Positions 16,360 through 25,205 of a DNA stretch of 64,000 nt are shown piece after piece. Below the pieces are notes generated by a model. The model searched no databases. It was not told where the DNA came from and worked only from the letters and a program-made list of their open reading frames with translations. A program made the position numbers and the translations under genes. The DNA comes from Bacteroides oleiciplenus YIT 12058 (GTDB lineage Bacteria > Bacteroidota > Bacteroidia > Bacteroidales > Bacteroidaceae). Location: contig NZ_JH992944.1 of NCBI RefSeq assembly GCF_000315485.1, positions 682,485 through 746,484 of the forward strand. The letters are read 5' to 3'. Numbering within the stretch: the first letter of the stretch is position 1; each line of letters starts with the position of its first letter.

Positions 16360-17273
16360 TTTATATCGTTGATATTATACGGAGTTTCCTGATATACAAA
16401 GTAGTTCAGCCAATTGGAAAACAGCAAATTGGCATGAGCACGCCAGCGTACCATCACACCTTTGTCCAAATCATTATCCACATAATAATTACGAGGCACT
16501 TCAATAGGCAGTCCTTTACCTAAATCTCTGCGATATTCTGTATCCAGTGTCAACGGAGAGTACTCCGAATGTCCGGTCACAAAGAATTCACGCCCGCCAC
16601 GTGCCACAACAAGATGCACGCCTGCCTCTTCCGATTCGGAGAGCAAAGTCAGTTCCGGCACTTTCAGGATATCTTCTTTCCGCACTTCCGTATGGCGGCT
16701 ATGTGGAACATAAAACACATCATCGAAGCCACGGAAAATGGCATGCAGCGGCTGCAACGGACGATGTTCGAAAATGCCGAACATCTTCTTATCCAATGCA
16801 TGCTTGGGCACTCCATAATGATGATAAAGTCCGGCCTGTGCCGCCCAGCATATATAAAGGGTAGATGTGACGTGCGTACGCGCCCAGTCGAAGATTTCCA
16901 TTATTTCGTCCCAGTAAGTCACTTCTTCAAAATCCAGTTGCTCTACCGGGGCACCGGTGATAATCATACCATCGTACTTCTCGCCACGCATCTGTTCAAA
17001 GTCTGTATAGAACGTCTGCATGTGTTCAACAGGCGTATTCTTAGATGTATGACTCTTGATTTTCATGAACGAGATTTCTACTTGAAGCGGGGTATTAGAG
17101 AGTAAACGCACAAGGTCTGTCTCCGTGGTAATCTTCAAAGGCATCAAGTTCAGGATAACGATGCGCAACGGACGGATGTCCTGTTGCGTGGCGCGCGAGT
17201 TGTCAATGACAAATATATTCTCTTCTTTCAGCAACTCTATCGCCGGCAGCTTATCAGGTAAATTTAATGGCAT
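16356..17273 (-). CDS. metA: Homoserine O-acyltransferase MetA, predicted acetyl-CoA type
   Basis: The 305-residue protein makes O-acyl-homoserine, the first committed step to methionine. The nucleophile is Cys142 in 'CWAAQAGLY'; His235 and Glu237 lie in 'TGHSEYSP'. Residue 111 is Glu in 'GAPVEQLDF'. In this family Glu111 marks acetyl-CoA enzymes and Gly111 succinyl-CoA enzymes, so acetylation is predicted despite the usual 'succinyltransferase' label. It heads the transcript metA, U32 protein, zinc-ribbon protein. A perfect -7 element lies 30 bp upstream. Confidence 0.93.
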   Translation of the reverse strand: MPLNLPDKLPAIELLKEENIFVIDNSRATQQDIRPLRIVILNLMPLKITTETDLVRLLSNTPLQVEISFMKIKSHTSKNTPVEHMQTFYTDFEQMRGEKYDGMIITGAPVEQLDFEEVTYWDEIMEIFDWARTHVTSTLYICWAAQAGLYHHYGVPKHALDKKMFGIFEHRPLQPLHAIFRGFDDVFYVPHSRHTEVRKEDILKVPELTLLSESEEAGVHLVVARGGREFFVTGHSEYSPLTLDTEYRRDLGKGLPIEVPRNYYVDNDLDKGVMVRWRAHANLLFSNWLNYFVYQETPYNINDIK

Positions 17274-17302
17274 AAGTCCTCAGATTATCTTTAATTTGAC
17301 TA

Positions 17303-17310
17303 CAAAGGTA
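17303..17310 (-). promoter_or_regulatory. metA -7 element
   Basis: On the minus strand the bases read TACCTTTG, a perfect TAnnTTTG match, 30 bp before the metA start. No clear -33 TTTG was found at the usual distance. Confidence 0.65.
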
Positions 17311-17672
17311 CGGATAATTTTGAAATCTCCCGCGAAAGAATGAAAATGTAGAGTAAAACCTGTTTATTTATCCTCTTCATACAAAGCATGATAAGTAAAA
17401 CTTTTAACATAAAAAGCACTTTCTATTTTACATTCAAAAATATTATTTTACCTTTGGCGTCCGTTAACGTTAATCAACGTTGAAGAACATAAAAGAAAGA
17501 ATAGAACCTGAATTCAAGCGTGACTTCAAGTAATTAGCATCCTAAAGCCGACAGACTTTTCCATACCAGTTATGGTCCTACTCAATCCCCCCAATATTCT
17601 GATGCATTGATTGCTTAGTAAAATTAAGTATTAATCCGGAATGCATACATACATTCCAATAACAAAACGACA
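17311..17672. other. Intergenic region between metA and the fimbrillin-type gene
   Basis: This divergent gap holds a plus-strand -7 element at 17449 and a leader of about 210 bases before the fimbrillin-type gene. In the leader are AACGTT-centred inverted repeats near 17465-17482 and a small hairpin, CCATA / TATGG. No open frame of note, tRNA or known riboswitch was recognised. Confidence 0.5.
17449..17456 (+). promoter_or_regulatory. -7 element for the fimbrillin-type lipoprotein gene
   Basis: TACCTTTG is a perfect -7 match. Transcription from about 17463 would leave a 5' leader of about 210 bases, long for this genome and possibly regulatory. Confidence 0.6.
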
Positions 17673-19571
17673 ATGAATAGAAAAAGCAGCAAAAACAAGA
17701 GTTTGATGGCCCTATTGCTATGTACAATTCCGCTGTTTACAGCTTGTGTCAACGAAATTGAATCAGAGGATTCTTCCGGAACCGTCCCAATCAAGTTCTC
17801 CACAAAAGTCAGTAATACCAATACCCGTGTTACAGATACAGCATTTGAGAAAGGAGATAAGGTAGGATTGTATGCAATGCTACCTTCCACTTCAATCACA
17901 GAAAAACGCTATATAGACAATATATGGCTGGAATGTGGAGAAAATGAGATCTTTACTCCCGAAAAGACAGTGTTCTACCCCGCAGGAGATGCAACACTTG
18001 ACTTTATCAGCTATTATCCTTATCTGAAAACGGGAATTCCAATAGGTAAATCTACTATTCCCGTATCCACCCAAACCGATCAGAGCAAGGACGGTAATCG
18101 TGTCTTGTCTGACTTTTTAATAGCATCAGAAGAAGATATAGCAAGTAGTGAAGATGCAGTAGAGCTACAGTACAAGCATAAATTTACCAAGATAAAAATC
18201 ATAATCACTCCCGGTGCTGGAGAAGATGTTACAAAAATGTATAATGCCAAACCCAGAATTATAGCAACAGGCTTCAATACCAAAGCAGAATATGACACAA
18301 AGACAGATACTTTTATAAATCTTACTGAAGAAGCAGATATCATTCCTCATGGTGAGTGGAATATAACGAGTGGTAACTTAACAGGAAAAGAATTTATTAT
18401 CATACCACAAAAGATATCCCCTGATATACAATCGTTCACAATGGAATGGAATGGAAAAGTATACACCTGTCCGATGCCGGAAATAACCATGCAAGGAAGT
18501 ACGCAATGCCAAATAAAGATCACGGCTATGCAGGCCACAAGCCACACCCTTACCGGAATAGCCAGTAAAGTTGACGACTGGGTGAATGGGGAAAATAAAG
18601 ACACTGATAATAAAGGAGGTATCACAACCATCCGCCTCGCGGCATTATCTTTTTCCCAATCGAATGTATATAGGGTTTATCATGGAGGAAAGCCTATAGC
18701 AGAAGTCTGCAAAGAGTACTTGAAATCTGACCAAATCACTTCTAAAGCCATCGTTGTATATCCGGTCAAAGAAAACGAGCAAAGTGACCTGAGTCACGGC
18801 ACCGTTCTACAACTACAGGACGAGAAAGAAGCAATAAATGGTGGAATAATAAGCTGGGATATCAATAAAAACACTTTCAATTATACAGAAGGTAGTTCCC
18901 AAATCATTAATAAGGTCTATCTCAATGCGGAAGGTGCTATTCTATTAGAAAAACCGGAGAATCCTATCAGCATAGATATTGTCAGCCATACCATCAGAGA
19001 CATACGTAATGGAAACACCTGTGAGTATCCAATCGTAAAAGTTGGTACACAGTACTGGATGGGAGAAGATTTACATGCAACAGCATATAGGGATGGTACT
19101 ACCTTAAGCAAACAAACAAATTTGGGGAAAGGGGAGAGTTACTTCAAGCCCAAAGATTATGAAGCTTATTTCTATAATGGCGAAGCCGTACTTAAAAACA
19201 ATTTAGCACCAACAGGATGGAAAATTCCCAATACGAATGATTGGCAGTCTTTAAAAGCTTATATAGGAAATGATGCCTCTTTAATAAAAGCCGGAGATTG
19301 GGAAGCATCAACAGAAGGCAAACCCGCTTGCCCGGCTTCCAATCTGACAGACTTTGCTGTATATCCGGTAGGTATGTGGGGTGATGGACAGCATTTGCTT
19401 AAAAACAAATTAGTCGGTTACTGGACATTGAACAATGAAGATGGTAGTAGTAGTATACCAGAACAAACTGTTTTCTTCACCGGAAGTAGTAACTTATGTG
19501 ACTCAGGCAATACCCTCGTTTCGAAAGCAAGTTATTATAAAGCCCTTTCGATACGCTGTATAAAAGAATAG
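17673..19571 (+). CDS. Fimbrillin-family lipoprotein fused to a FISUMP-type C-terminal domain
   Basis: The 632-residue protein has a lipoprotein signal ending in 'LFTAC' (Cys25). Residues about 35-310 look like a Mfa/FimA-like fimbrillin ('VPIKFSTKVSNTNTRVTDT', 'YYPAGDATLDFISYYPY' region). A middle part (315-450) is unassigned. The last 180 residues match the Fibrobacter succinogenes paralogous (FISUMP, TIGR02145) pattern: 'PIVKVGTQYWMGEDLHAT', 'LAPTGWKIPNTNDWQSLKAY', 'ALSIRCIKE'. It is probably surface exposed. No other fimbrial genes adjoin it, so it may be a stand-alone adhesin or shaft/tip subunit. Coding is more A/T-rich than its neighbours, a weak hint of transfer. Confidence 0.75.
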   Translation: MNRKSSKNKSLMALLLCTIPLFTACVNEIESEDSSGTVPIKFSTKVSNTNTRVTDTAFEKGDKVGLYAMLPSTSITEKRYIDNIWLECGENEIFTPEKTVFYPAGDATLDFISYYPYLKTGIPIGKSTIPVSTQTDQSKDGNRVLSDFLIASEEDIASSEDAVELQYKHKFTKIKIIITPGAGEDVTKMYNAKPRIIATGFNTKAEYDTKTDTFINLTEEADIIPHGEWNITSGNLTGKEFIIIPQKISPDIQSFTMEWNGKVYTCPMPEITMQGSTQCQIKITAMQATSHTLTGIASKVDDWVNGENKDTDNKGGITTIRLAALSFSQSNVYRVYHGGKPIAEVCKEYLKSDQITSKAIVVYPVKENEQSDLSHGTVLQLQDEKEAINGGIISWDINKNTFNYTEGSSQIINKVYLNAEGAILLEKPENPISIDIVSHTIRDIRNGNTCEYPIVKVGTQYWMGEDLHATAYRDGTTLSKQTNLGKGESYFKPKDYEAYFYNGEAVLKNNLAPTGWKIPNTNDWQSLKAYIGNDASLIKAGDWEASTEGKPACPASNLTDFAVYPVGMWGDGQHLLKNKLVGYWTLNNEDGSSSIPEQTVFFTGSSNLCDSGNTLVSKASYYKALSIRCIKE

Positions 19572-19605
19572 CCGGATAAAAAAAGCATATCTCATTTCTT
19601 TTTCG

Positions 19606-19613
19606 TATTTTTG
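19606..19613 (+). promoter_or_regulatory. metF -7 element
   Basis: TATTTTTG is a perfect -7 match and predicts a start near 19620 with a 45-base leader. The leader contains a short inverted repeat, GTTC-ACC-GAAC, but is too short for a known SAM riboswitch. Confidence 0.7.
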
Positions 19614-19664
19614 TTCCCAATGTACAAATAGTTTTGTTCACCGAACAGAGACAACGAAAAAGAA

Positions 19665-20618
19665 ATGAGAATTATCGACCTGATACACAGCAATGAGAAG
19701 ACAGCTTTCTCCTTTGAAATACTGCCACCGCTGAAAGGCACAGGCATCGAAAAGCTGTACGAAACCATAGATACTTTACGGGAATTTGACCCTAAATACA
19801 TCAATATTACCACGCATCGCAGCGAATATGTATACAAAGACCTGGGCAATGGTTTGTTTCAGCGCAATCGCTTACGCCGTCGTCCGGGAACTGTTGCCGT
19901 AGCCGGTGCTATCCAGAATAAATACAATATCACCGTAGTACCGCATCTTCTTTGCAGTGGTTTCACTCGTGAAGAAACGGAATATGTACTGCTTGACTTA
20001 CAATTCCTTGGCATCACAGACCTACTTGTATTGCGTGGAGATAAGGCAAAACACGAATCAGTATTTACTCCCGAAGGCGACGGCTATCACCACGCCATCG
20101 AATTACAGGAACAAATCAACAATTTCAATAAAGGCATCTTCGTAGATGGCTCGGAAATGAAAGTAACGAATACACCATTTTCTTATGGTGTGGCGTGTTA
20201 TCCTGAGAAACATGAAGAAGCACCCAATATTGATACTGATATTCATTGGTTAAAACAAAAAATGGAAGCAGGGGCAGAGTATGCTGTCACACAGCTTTTC
20301 TATGATAATCGAAAATATTTTGACTTCGTGGAACGTGCACAGAAAGCAGGCGTTACTATCCCCATTATTCCTGGCATCAAACCATTCAAGAAGATGTCAC
20401 AAATCAGTATGATCCCCAAGACTTTTAAGGTAGATCTACCCGAGGAATTGGCGCGTGAAGCAATGAAATGCAAGACGGATGAAGAGGCCAAACAAGTGGG
20501 TATTGAATGGTGTGTACAGCAATGCAAAGAATTAGTGGGACATGGGGTGCCCAGCATCCACTTCTACTCCATTGGGGCTGTAGACAGTATAAAAGAAGTT
20601 GCAAAGCAGGTCTACTAG
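19665..20618 (+). CDS. metF: 5,10-methylenetetrahydrofolate reductase
   Basis: The 317-residue FAD TIM-barrel enzyme reduces methylene-THF to methyl-THF for methionine synthesis. Family features seen are 'FSFEILPPLKGTG' near the start (Glu of the active site), 'VPHLLCSGFTREETEYVLLD', 'LVLRGDKAK', 'GAEYAVTQLFYDN' and 'HFYSIG' near the end. It starts a plus-strand run metF, holB, PSP1 gene, gldH. Together with metA 2.4 kb away it gives a small methionine neighbourhood, though the two are on opposite strands with separate promoters. Confidence 0.95.
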   Translation: MRIIDLIHSNEKTAFSFEILPPLKGTGIEKLYETIDTLREFDPKYINITTHRSEYVYKDLGNGLFQRNRLRRRPGTVAVAGAIQNKYNITVVPHLLCSGFTREETEYVLLDLQFLGITDLLVLRGDKAKHESVFTPEGDGYHHAIELQEQINNFNKGIFVDGSEMKVTNTPFSYGVACYPEKHEEAPNIDTDIHWLKQKMEAGAEYAVTQLFYDNRKYFDFVERAQKAGVTIPIIPGIKPFKKMSQISMIPKTFKVDLPEELAREAMKCKTDEEAKQVGIEWCVQQCKELVGHGVPSIHFYSIGAVDSIKEVAKQVY

Positions 20619-20693
20619 GAAAAGTTGAAAATGGATAAGTTGAGAGTTGAAGTAATTCAATCGTTAATCAATAACTAAATCGTAAATAATATC

Positions 20694-21812
20694 GTGTTTT
20701 TCAAAGATGTAATAGGACAGGAAGCCGCAAAAGAGCGATTAAGGCAAGAAGTGCGAGAAGGACGTATTCCTCATGCACAACTATTTTGCGGCCCATCGGG
20801 AGTAGGAAAACTTCCATTGGCAATGGCCTATGCACGTTACATCTGCTGCCCGAATCGCACTGAAACAGATGCTTGCGGCACCTGCCCTTCTTGTGTCAAA
20901 TGGAACAAACTGGTACATCCTGATGTACATTTTGTCTTCCCCATCGTAAAAAAAGGAAAGAAGGAAGTTTGTAATGACTATATAGCCGACTGGCGGCATT
21001 TGGTATTGAGTAGTCCTTATTTCAGTCTCAACCACTGGCTCAATGAGATGGACGCCGAAAACGGGCAAGCCATCATCTACGCAAAGGAAAGCGATGAAAT
21101 TGTACGAAAACTCAGTTTGAAGTCAAGCGAAGGCGGATACAAAGTCACTATCGTATGGCTGCCGGAAAAAATGCATGCAGTCTGCGCCAACAAATTATTG
21201 AAACTTCTGGAAGAGCCACCTGAAAAGACAGTATTCCTATTGATATCCGAGACTCCTGAGATGATTTTACCAACTATCCTAAGCCGTACACAACGTTTCA
21301 ATATCCGCAAGATAGAAGAAACAGACATAGCCAATGCTTTGCAACAGAAATATGGTGTACGACCCAACGATAGTTTCACCTTGGCACATCTGGCCAATGG
21401 TGACTTTATCAAAGCATTGGAAACTATTCATCTGAATGAGGAAAATGAACTATTCTTCGAACTATTTGTCAGCCTCATGCGTCTATCCTATCAACGAAAA
21501 ATACGGGAAATGAAGCAATGGAGCGAACAACTCGCAAGCATAGGGCGCGAACGGCAAAAGAATTTTCTGGCATATGCCCAACGCATGATACGCGAAAATT
21601 TCATCTACAATCTGCACAGCAAGGAGATGAACTACATGACTTTGCCCGAGCAGAATTTTGCCACCCGCTTTGCTCCCTTTATCAATGAACGGAATGTGAT
21701 AGGAATGATGGAAGAATTGAGTGAAGCACAAATACACATTGAGCAGAACGTAAATGCCCGGATGGTATTCTTTGATTTTTCATTGAAAATGATTGTTCTA
21801 CTTAAACAGTAG
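20694..21812 (+). CDS. holB: DNA polymerase III delta-prime subunit
   Basis: The 372-residue AAA+ clamp-loader subunit acts with tau and delta to load the sliding clamp. It shows a Walker A-like 'GPSGVGK' with 'LPLAMAYAR' after it, a four-Cys zinc site ('CCPNRTETDACGTCPSC'), 'ANKLLKLLEEPPEKTVF', and the SRT-type sensor 'ILSRTQRFNIRK'. The start is GTG at 20694, chosen because 'FFKDVIGQEAAKERL' begins at the normal family N-terminus and no nearby ATG fits. The 75-bp gap before it holds short A/G-rich repeats of the kind scattered through Bacteroides gaps. Confidence 0.92.
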   Translation: MFFKDVIGQEAAKERLRQEVREGRIPHAQLFCGPSGVGKLPLAMAYARYICCPNRTETDACGTCPSCVKWNKLVHPDVHFVFPIVKKGKKEVCNDYIADWRHLVLSSPYFSLNHWLNEMDAENGQAIIYAKESDEIVRKLSLKSSEGGYKVTIVWLPEKMHAVCANKLLKLLEEPPEKTVFLLISETPEMILPTILSRTQRFNIRKIEETDIANALQQKYGVRPNDSFTLAHLANGDFIKALETIHLNEENELFFELFVSLMRLSYQRKIREMKQWSEQLASIGRERQKNFLAYAQRMIRENFIYNLHSKEMNYMTLPEQNFATRFAPFINERNVIGMMEELSEAQIHIEQNVNARMVFFDFSLKMIVLLKQ

Positions 21813-21856
21813 AAACCAGATATATAATTGTAAATAGCTAAATCATAAATAAAAAA

Positions 21857-23287
21857 ATGGATTTTAAACTACATAACGGAAGTGGAGGTCTCTGTTGCAA
21901 AAGTTGTTGCAGACAGGACAAGCAATTGAACACCTACGACTGGTTAGCTGATATCCCCGGAAACGGAGAAGAAAGCGACATGGTGGAGGTGCAATTCAAG
22001 AATACCCGTAAAGGTTATTTCCGCAACAGCAACCATATCCCCCTTGAAAAAGGAGACATCGTAGCTGTAGAAGCCACCCCGGGACATGACATTGGCGTGG
22101 TAACCTTGACCGGACGACTCGTTCCGCTACAAATGAGGAAAGCAAATATCAAATCCGAAGCTGACATCAAACGTATCTACCGCAAGGCAAAACAAGTAGA
22201 TATGGACAAGTACAACGAGGCCAAAGACCGCGAGCACAGTACGATGATACGTGCCCGCCAGATTGCCCTCAATCTGAACCTCAATATGAAAATCGGTGAT
22301 GTGGAATATCAGGGAGACGGTAATAAAGCAATCTTCTATTATATTGCTGACGAACGCGTGGACTTCCGCCAGCTTATCAAAGTACTGGCTGACGCTTTCC
22401 ATGTACGCATTGAGATGAAACAAATAGGTGCGCGCCAGGAAGCCGGACGTATCGGAGGTATTGGTCCCTGTGGACGTGAACTTTGTTGTGCAACCTGGAT
22501 GACTTCCTTCGTATCGGTATCTACAAGTGCGGCACGTTATCAAGATATTTCCCTCAATCCTCAAAAGCTGGCAGGACAATGTGCCAAACTGAAATGTTGT
22601 CTCAACTATGAAGTAGATTGCTACGTAGAAGCTCAGAAACGCCTTCCTTCCAGAGAAATTGAACTGGAAACCAAAGATGGTACATTCTATTTCTTCAAAG
22701 CAGACATTCTCAGCAACCAGATAACCTACTCTACTGACAAAAACATTCCTGCCAATCTGGTTACCATCAGCGGCAAGCGCGCGTTCGAAATCATCGGCAT
22801 GAATAAGCGGGGTACTAAACCTGACAGCCTTATAGAAGAGACACGCCGTGTAGAACCTAAAAAACCAGTAGACTTACTGGAACAAGAAAGTCTGACCCGG
22901 TTCGACCGTAGCCGCAAGGCAAAAAACGGTGGAGAGAATAACGGTGGTGGAAACGGTAATAATAACCGCAAGAAAAAGAAAAAAGGAAATCCTAACCAAC
23001 CAGCGGAACAACAACCCAGGCAACGTCCGCAAAATGACTTCAAACCCCAAAATGGTACCAAACCTCAGAGCGACCAGCCCAGGCAGCAAGGTGATCAACC
23101 TAAACCGCAAAGAGACCGGCAGCAAGGAGATCAGCCCAGACGTAATAAGCCACCAAGGAACAATCGTGAACGGGGCGACGGACAACGCGAGAACGGTCAG
23201 CGCAATGATAAAGGTACCAGACCAAATAATCCACCTAGACAACAAGGAGAGAAACCAGCCGGAAATGAAAAACCTGCTCAAGCATAA
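21857..23287 (+). CDS. PSP1-domain (RicT/YaaT-like) protein with long disordered basic tail
   Basis: The 476-residue protein carries the PSP1 C-terminal domain at about 35-280, with conserved Cys in 'GIGPCGRELCCATWM' and 'AKLKCCLNYE'; an extra Cys group, 'CCKSCCRQ', lies at 13-20. The relative RicT (YaaT) of Bacillus is part of a complex that binds iron-sulfur clusters and affects RNA processing and development; the role in Bacteroidota is not established. Residues about 350-476 are low complexity, rich in Asn, Gln, Arg and Pro with repeated 'QQGDQP' words and a 'RKKKKKG' run, suggesting RNA or ribosome contact. Its 3' end overlaps gldH by 23 bp. Confidence 0.82.
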   Translation: MDFKLHNGSGGLCCKSCCRQDKQLNTYDWLADIPGNGEESDMVEVQFKNTRKGYFRNSNHIPLEKGDIVAVEATPGHDIGVVTLTGRLVPLQMRKANIKSEADIKRIYRKAKQVDMDKYNEAKDREHSTMIRARQIALNLNLNMKIGDVEYQGDGNKAIFYYIADERVDFRQLIKVLADAFHVRIEMKQIGARQEAGRIGGIGPCGRELCCATWMTSFVSVSTSAARYQDISLNPQKLAGQCAKLKCCLNYEVDCYVEAQKRLPSREIELETKDGTFYFFKADILSNQITYSTDKNIPANLVTISGKRAFEIIGMNKRGTKPDSLIEETRRVEPKKPVDLLEQESLTRFDRSRKAKNGGENNGGGNGNNNRKKKKKGNPNQPAEQQPRQRPQNDFKPQNGTKPQSDQPRQQGDQPKPQRDRQQGDQPRRNKPPRNNRERGDGQRENGQRNDKGTRPNNPPRQQGEKPAGNEKPAQA

Positions 23288-23750
23288 GACGGTTCTCCGA
23301 AAGAGTTTGATACTGCTGTTTGCCGCAAGCTTCTGTATGGCTTGCGACGAACAGACAGTCTATCATACCTTTCAATCCCTGCCCGCGAAAGGGTGGCAGA
23401 GGAAAGATACACTATTCTTCAATGCCATGGTTCCAGACTCCGCTACGCTCTACAACGTATCCGTAGAAGTCAGAAACCGGAACAATTATCCTTATCAGAA
23501 CCTACCTCTTCTTATTTATTACGACAGCCCGGAAGCCCAGAACATCAAAAGGGACACATTAGAACTGAAACTTGCTGACAGTGCAGGAATCTGGCTAGGT
23601 GACGGTTGGGGTGGATTATATCAGTCAACCCTCTCCGCAGGACGCATTCGTATAGGAAAAGCCGGAGAATACCGCTTTAAAATCACACACCTCCTGCCGG
23701 ACGAAGTTCTCCCCGGCATCAATGACATAGGAATTAAATTAAAACGCTGA
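23265..23750 (+). CDS. gldH: Gliding-motility-type lipoprotein GldH
   Basis: The 161-residue lipoprotein starts at the ATG at 23265, inside the end of the PSP1 gene, because this gives a clean lipoprotein signal, 'LLFAASFCMAC'. The mature part matches GldH: 'TVYHTFQSLPAKGW', 'NRNNYPYQNLPLLIYY', 'GINDIGIKLKR'. In gliding flavobacteria GldH is needed for motility; Bacteroides do not glide, so a retained envelope or secretion role is likely but unknown. Its stop lies 12 bp inside the converging rodA gene, with no terminator between. Confidence 0.87.
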   Translation: MKNLLKHKTVLRKSLILLFAASFCMACDEQTVYHTFQSLPAKGWQRKDTLFFNAMVPDSATLYNVSVEVRNRNNYPYQNLPLLIYYDSPEAQNIKRDTLELKLADSAGIWLGDGWGGLYQSTLSAGRIRIGKAGEYRFKITHLLPDEVLPGINDIGIKLKR

Positions 23751-25205
23751 AAGTCTCTTTTTACGTCCTGCATCAATCCGCAAGAAGATGAACAGCAGAA
23801 TAGTGAAGCCCCAAAGCGAGGAACCGCCATAACTAAAGAATGGCAATGGAATACCAATCACAGGCGTTAACCCCAGCACCATACCTACATTTATAAATAG
23901 GTGGAACAAGAAGATACTGACCACCGAATAGCCATACACCCTGCCAAAAGCGGATGGTTGCCGTTCTGCCACAGCTATCAGGCGAAGTATCAATATAAGG
24001 AATAGAAGCAGTACGGCAGCAGAACCGATAAACCCTTCTTCCTCACCCACCGTGCAGAAAATGAAGTCCGTATCCTGTTCGGGGACATATTTCAATTTAG
24101 TCTGCGTACCATTCAGAAACCCCTTTCCAGTCAATCCTCCCGAACCGATAGCAATCTTGGACTGGTTCACATTGTATCCTGCACCAGCCAAGTCTTCTTC
24201 CATACCCAATACCACTTTGATACGTATCTGCTGATGCGGTTCTAATACCTTATTGAAGAAATAATCACTTGAATACAGAAAGCCAATAGAGCCAATGGCA
24301 AACAAACCTATCAGAAAATAGCTGAGGTGTCGCTCACTCAAAGAAAGAAAAATAAGATACCCAACTACCAAAACGCATAATCCCCACTGTACCCAAACCA
24401 AGTTGAATGGAACCACGTATTCTGAGATAATATAAGCTATCAACAATCCCCCTACTGTAACCAATAATATATTGCGTACAGGTTCCCACTTTTTCTTATA
24501 TACCCACACCATACCCGCAGCAGACAACAGTACCATAGACAGTACTGCGAACTCACCTATCGGTGTCGGTGTATCGGCAATGAATACTTGATCGAAGCGA
24601 ATACCCACCACAAAATAGACTACCGCACACAAACCGGAAAATAACACTACACCTGGCATTCCTTCCCGGTACAGTACCAGGAAGAATGCAGTATACACCA
24701 ATGCAGAACCCGTTTCCCGTTGCAGGATAATCAGCACCATTGGAAGTAGAATAAGAAAGACCATCATCAATATATTCTTCCAGTTCTTCATGGTGAACGA
24801 ATAGGAATTCATATACTTGGCAAGCGCTAATGCCGTGGCAAACTTGGCAAACTCTGCAGGCTGTAGACTGACCGGCCCCATCACTAGCCACGACCGGGAC
24901 CCCTTGGTATCGGGAGCTATAAATATGGTAACCACAAGCAATATGGCAAGTGCTATATAAATCAAGTAGGCAAACATATCATAGATATCATCTTCCAACA
25001 TCAGCAACACAAATCCCAAACCGAAAGAACAGACAATCCATACCAACTGCTTGCCAGCACGGGTAGAGAAATCCCAAAAGTCACGGTCGCCATAGTCATA
25101 ACTCGCCCCGCAGACACTAAACCATCCGAATACGATAAGAATCAGATAAACGCAAATCGTCACCCAATCCAATGATTTCCATATACTATCTCTCCTCGTT
25201 ACCAT
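23739..25205 (-). CDS. rodA: Rod-shape SEDS glycosyltransferase RodA
   Basis: The 488-residue polytopic membrane protein polymerises peptidoglycan glycan strands with its partner PBP2. Family marks are 'TKGSRSWLVMGPVSLQPAEF', 'LQRETGSALVY', 'GLTGKGFLNGTQTKLKYVPE' and the C-terminal 'PLPFFSYGGSSLWGF'. The length is about 100 residues above E. coli RodA, with an extra membrane region at about 190-290. The gene start overlaps the end of mrdA by 20 bp. It is the last gene of the minus-strand mreBCD-mrdA-rodA operon. Confidence 0.95.
   Translation of the reverse strand: MVTRRDSIWKSLDWVTICVYLILIVFGWFSVCGASYDYGDRDFWDFSTRAGKQLVWIVCSFGLGFVLLMLEDDIYDMFAYLIYIALAILLVVTIFIAPDTKGSRSWLVMGPVSLQPAEFAKFATALALAKYMNSYSFTMKNWKNILMMVFLILLPMVLIILQRETGSALVYTAFFLVLYREGMPGVVLFSGLCAVVYFVVGIRFDQVFIADTPTPIGEFAVLSMVLLSAAGMVWVYKKKWEPVRNILLVTVGGLLIAYIISEYVVPFNLVWVQWGLCVLVVGYLIFLSLSERHLSYFLIGLFAIGSIGFLYSSDYFFNKVLEPHQQIRIKVVLGMEEDLAGAGYNVNQSKIAIGSGGLTGKGFLNGTQTKLKYVPEQDTDFIFCTVGEEEGFIGSAAVLLLFLILILRLIAVAERQPSAFGRVYGYSVVSIFLFHLFINVGMVLGLTPVIGIPLPFFSYGGSSLWGFTILLFIFLRIDAGRKKRLSAF

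Noticed and set aside
19614..19664. SAM riboswitch before metF
   Set aside because: The leader is only about 45 bases with one short inverted repeat, too small for any known SAM class.
22929..23264. Long N-terminal extension of gldH read in the second frame of the PSP1 gene
   Set aside because: It is antisense-free overlap with no family match; the ATG at 23265 gives a proper lipoprotein signal.
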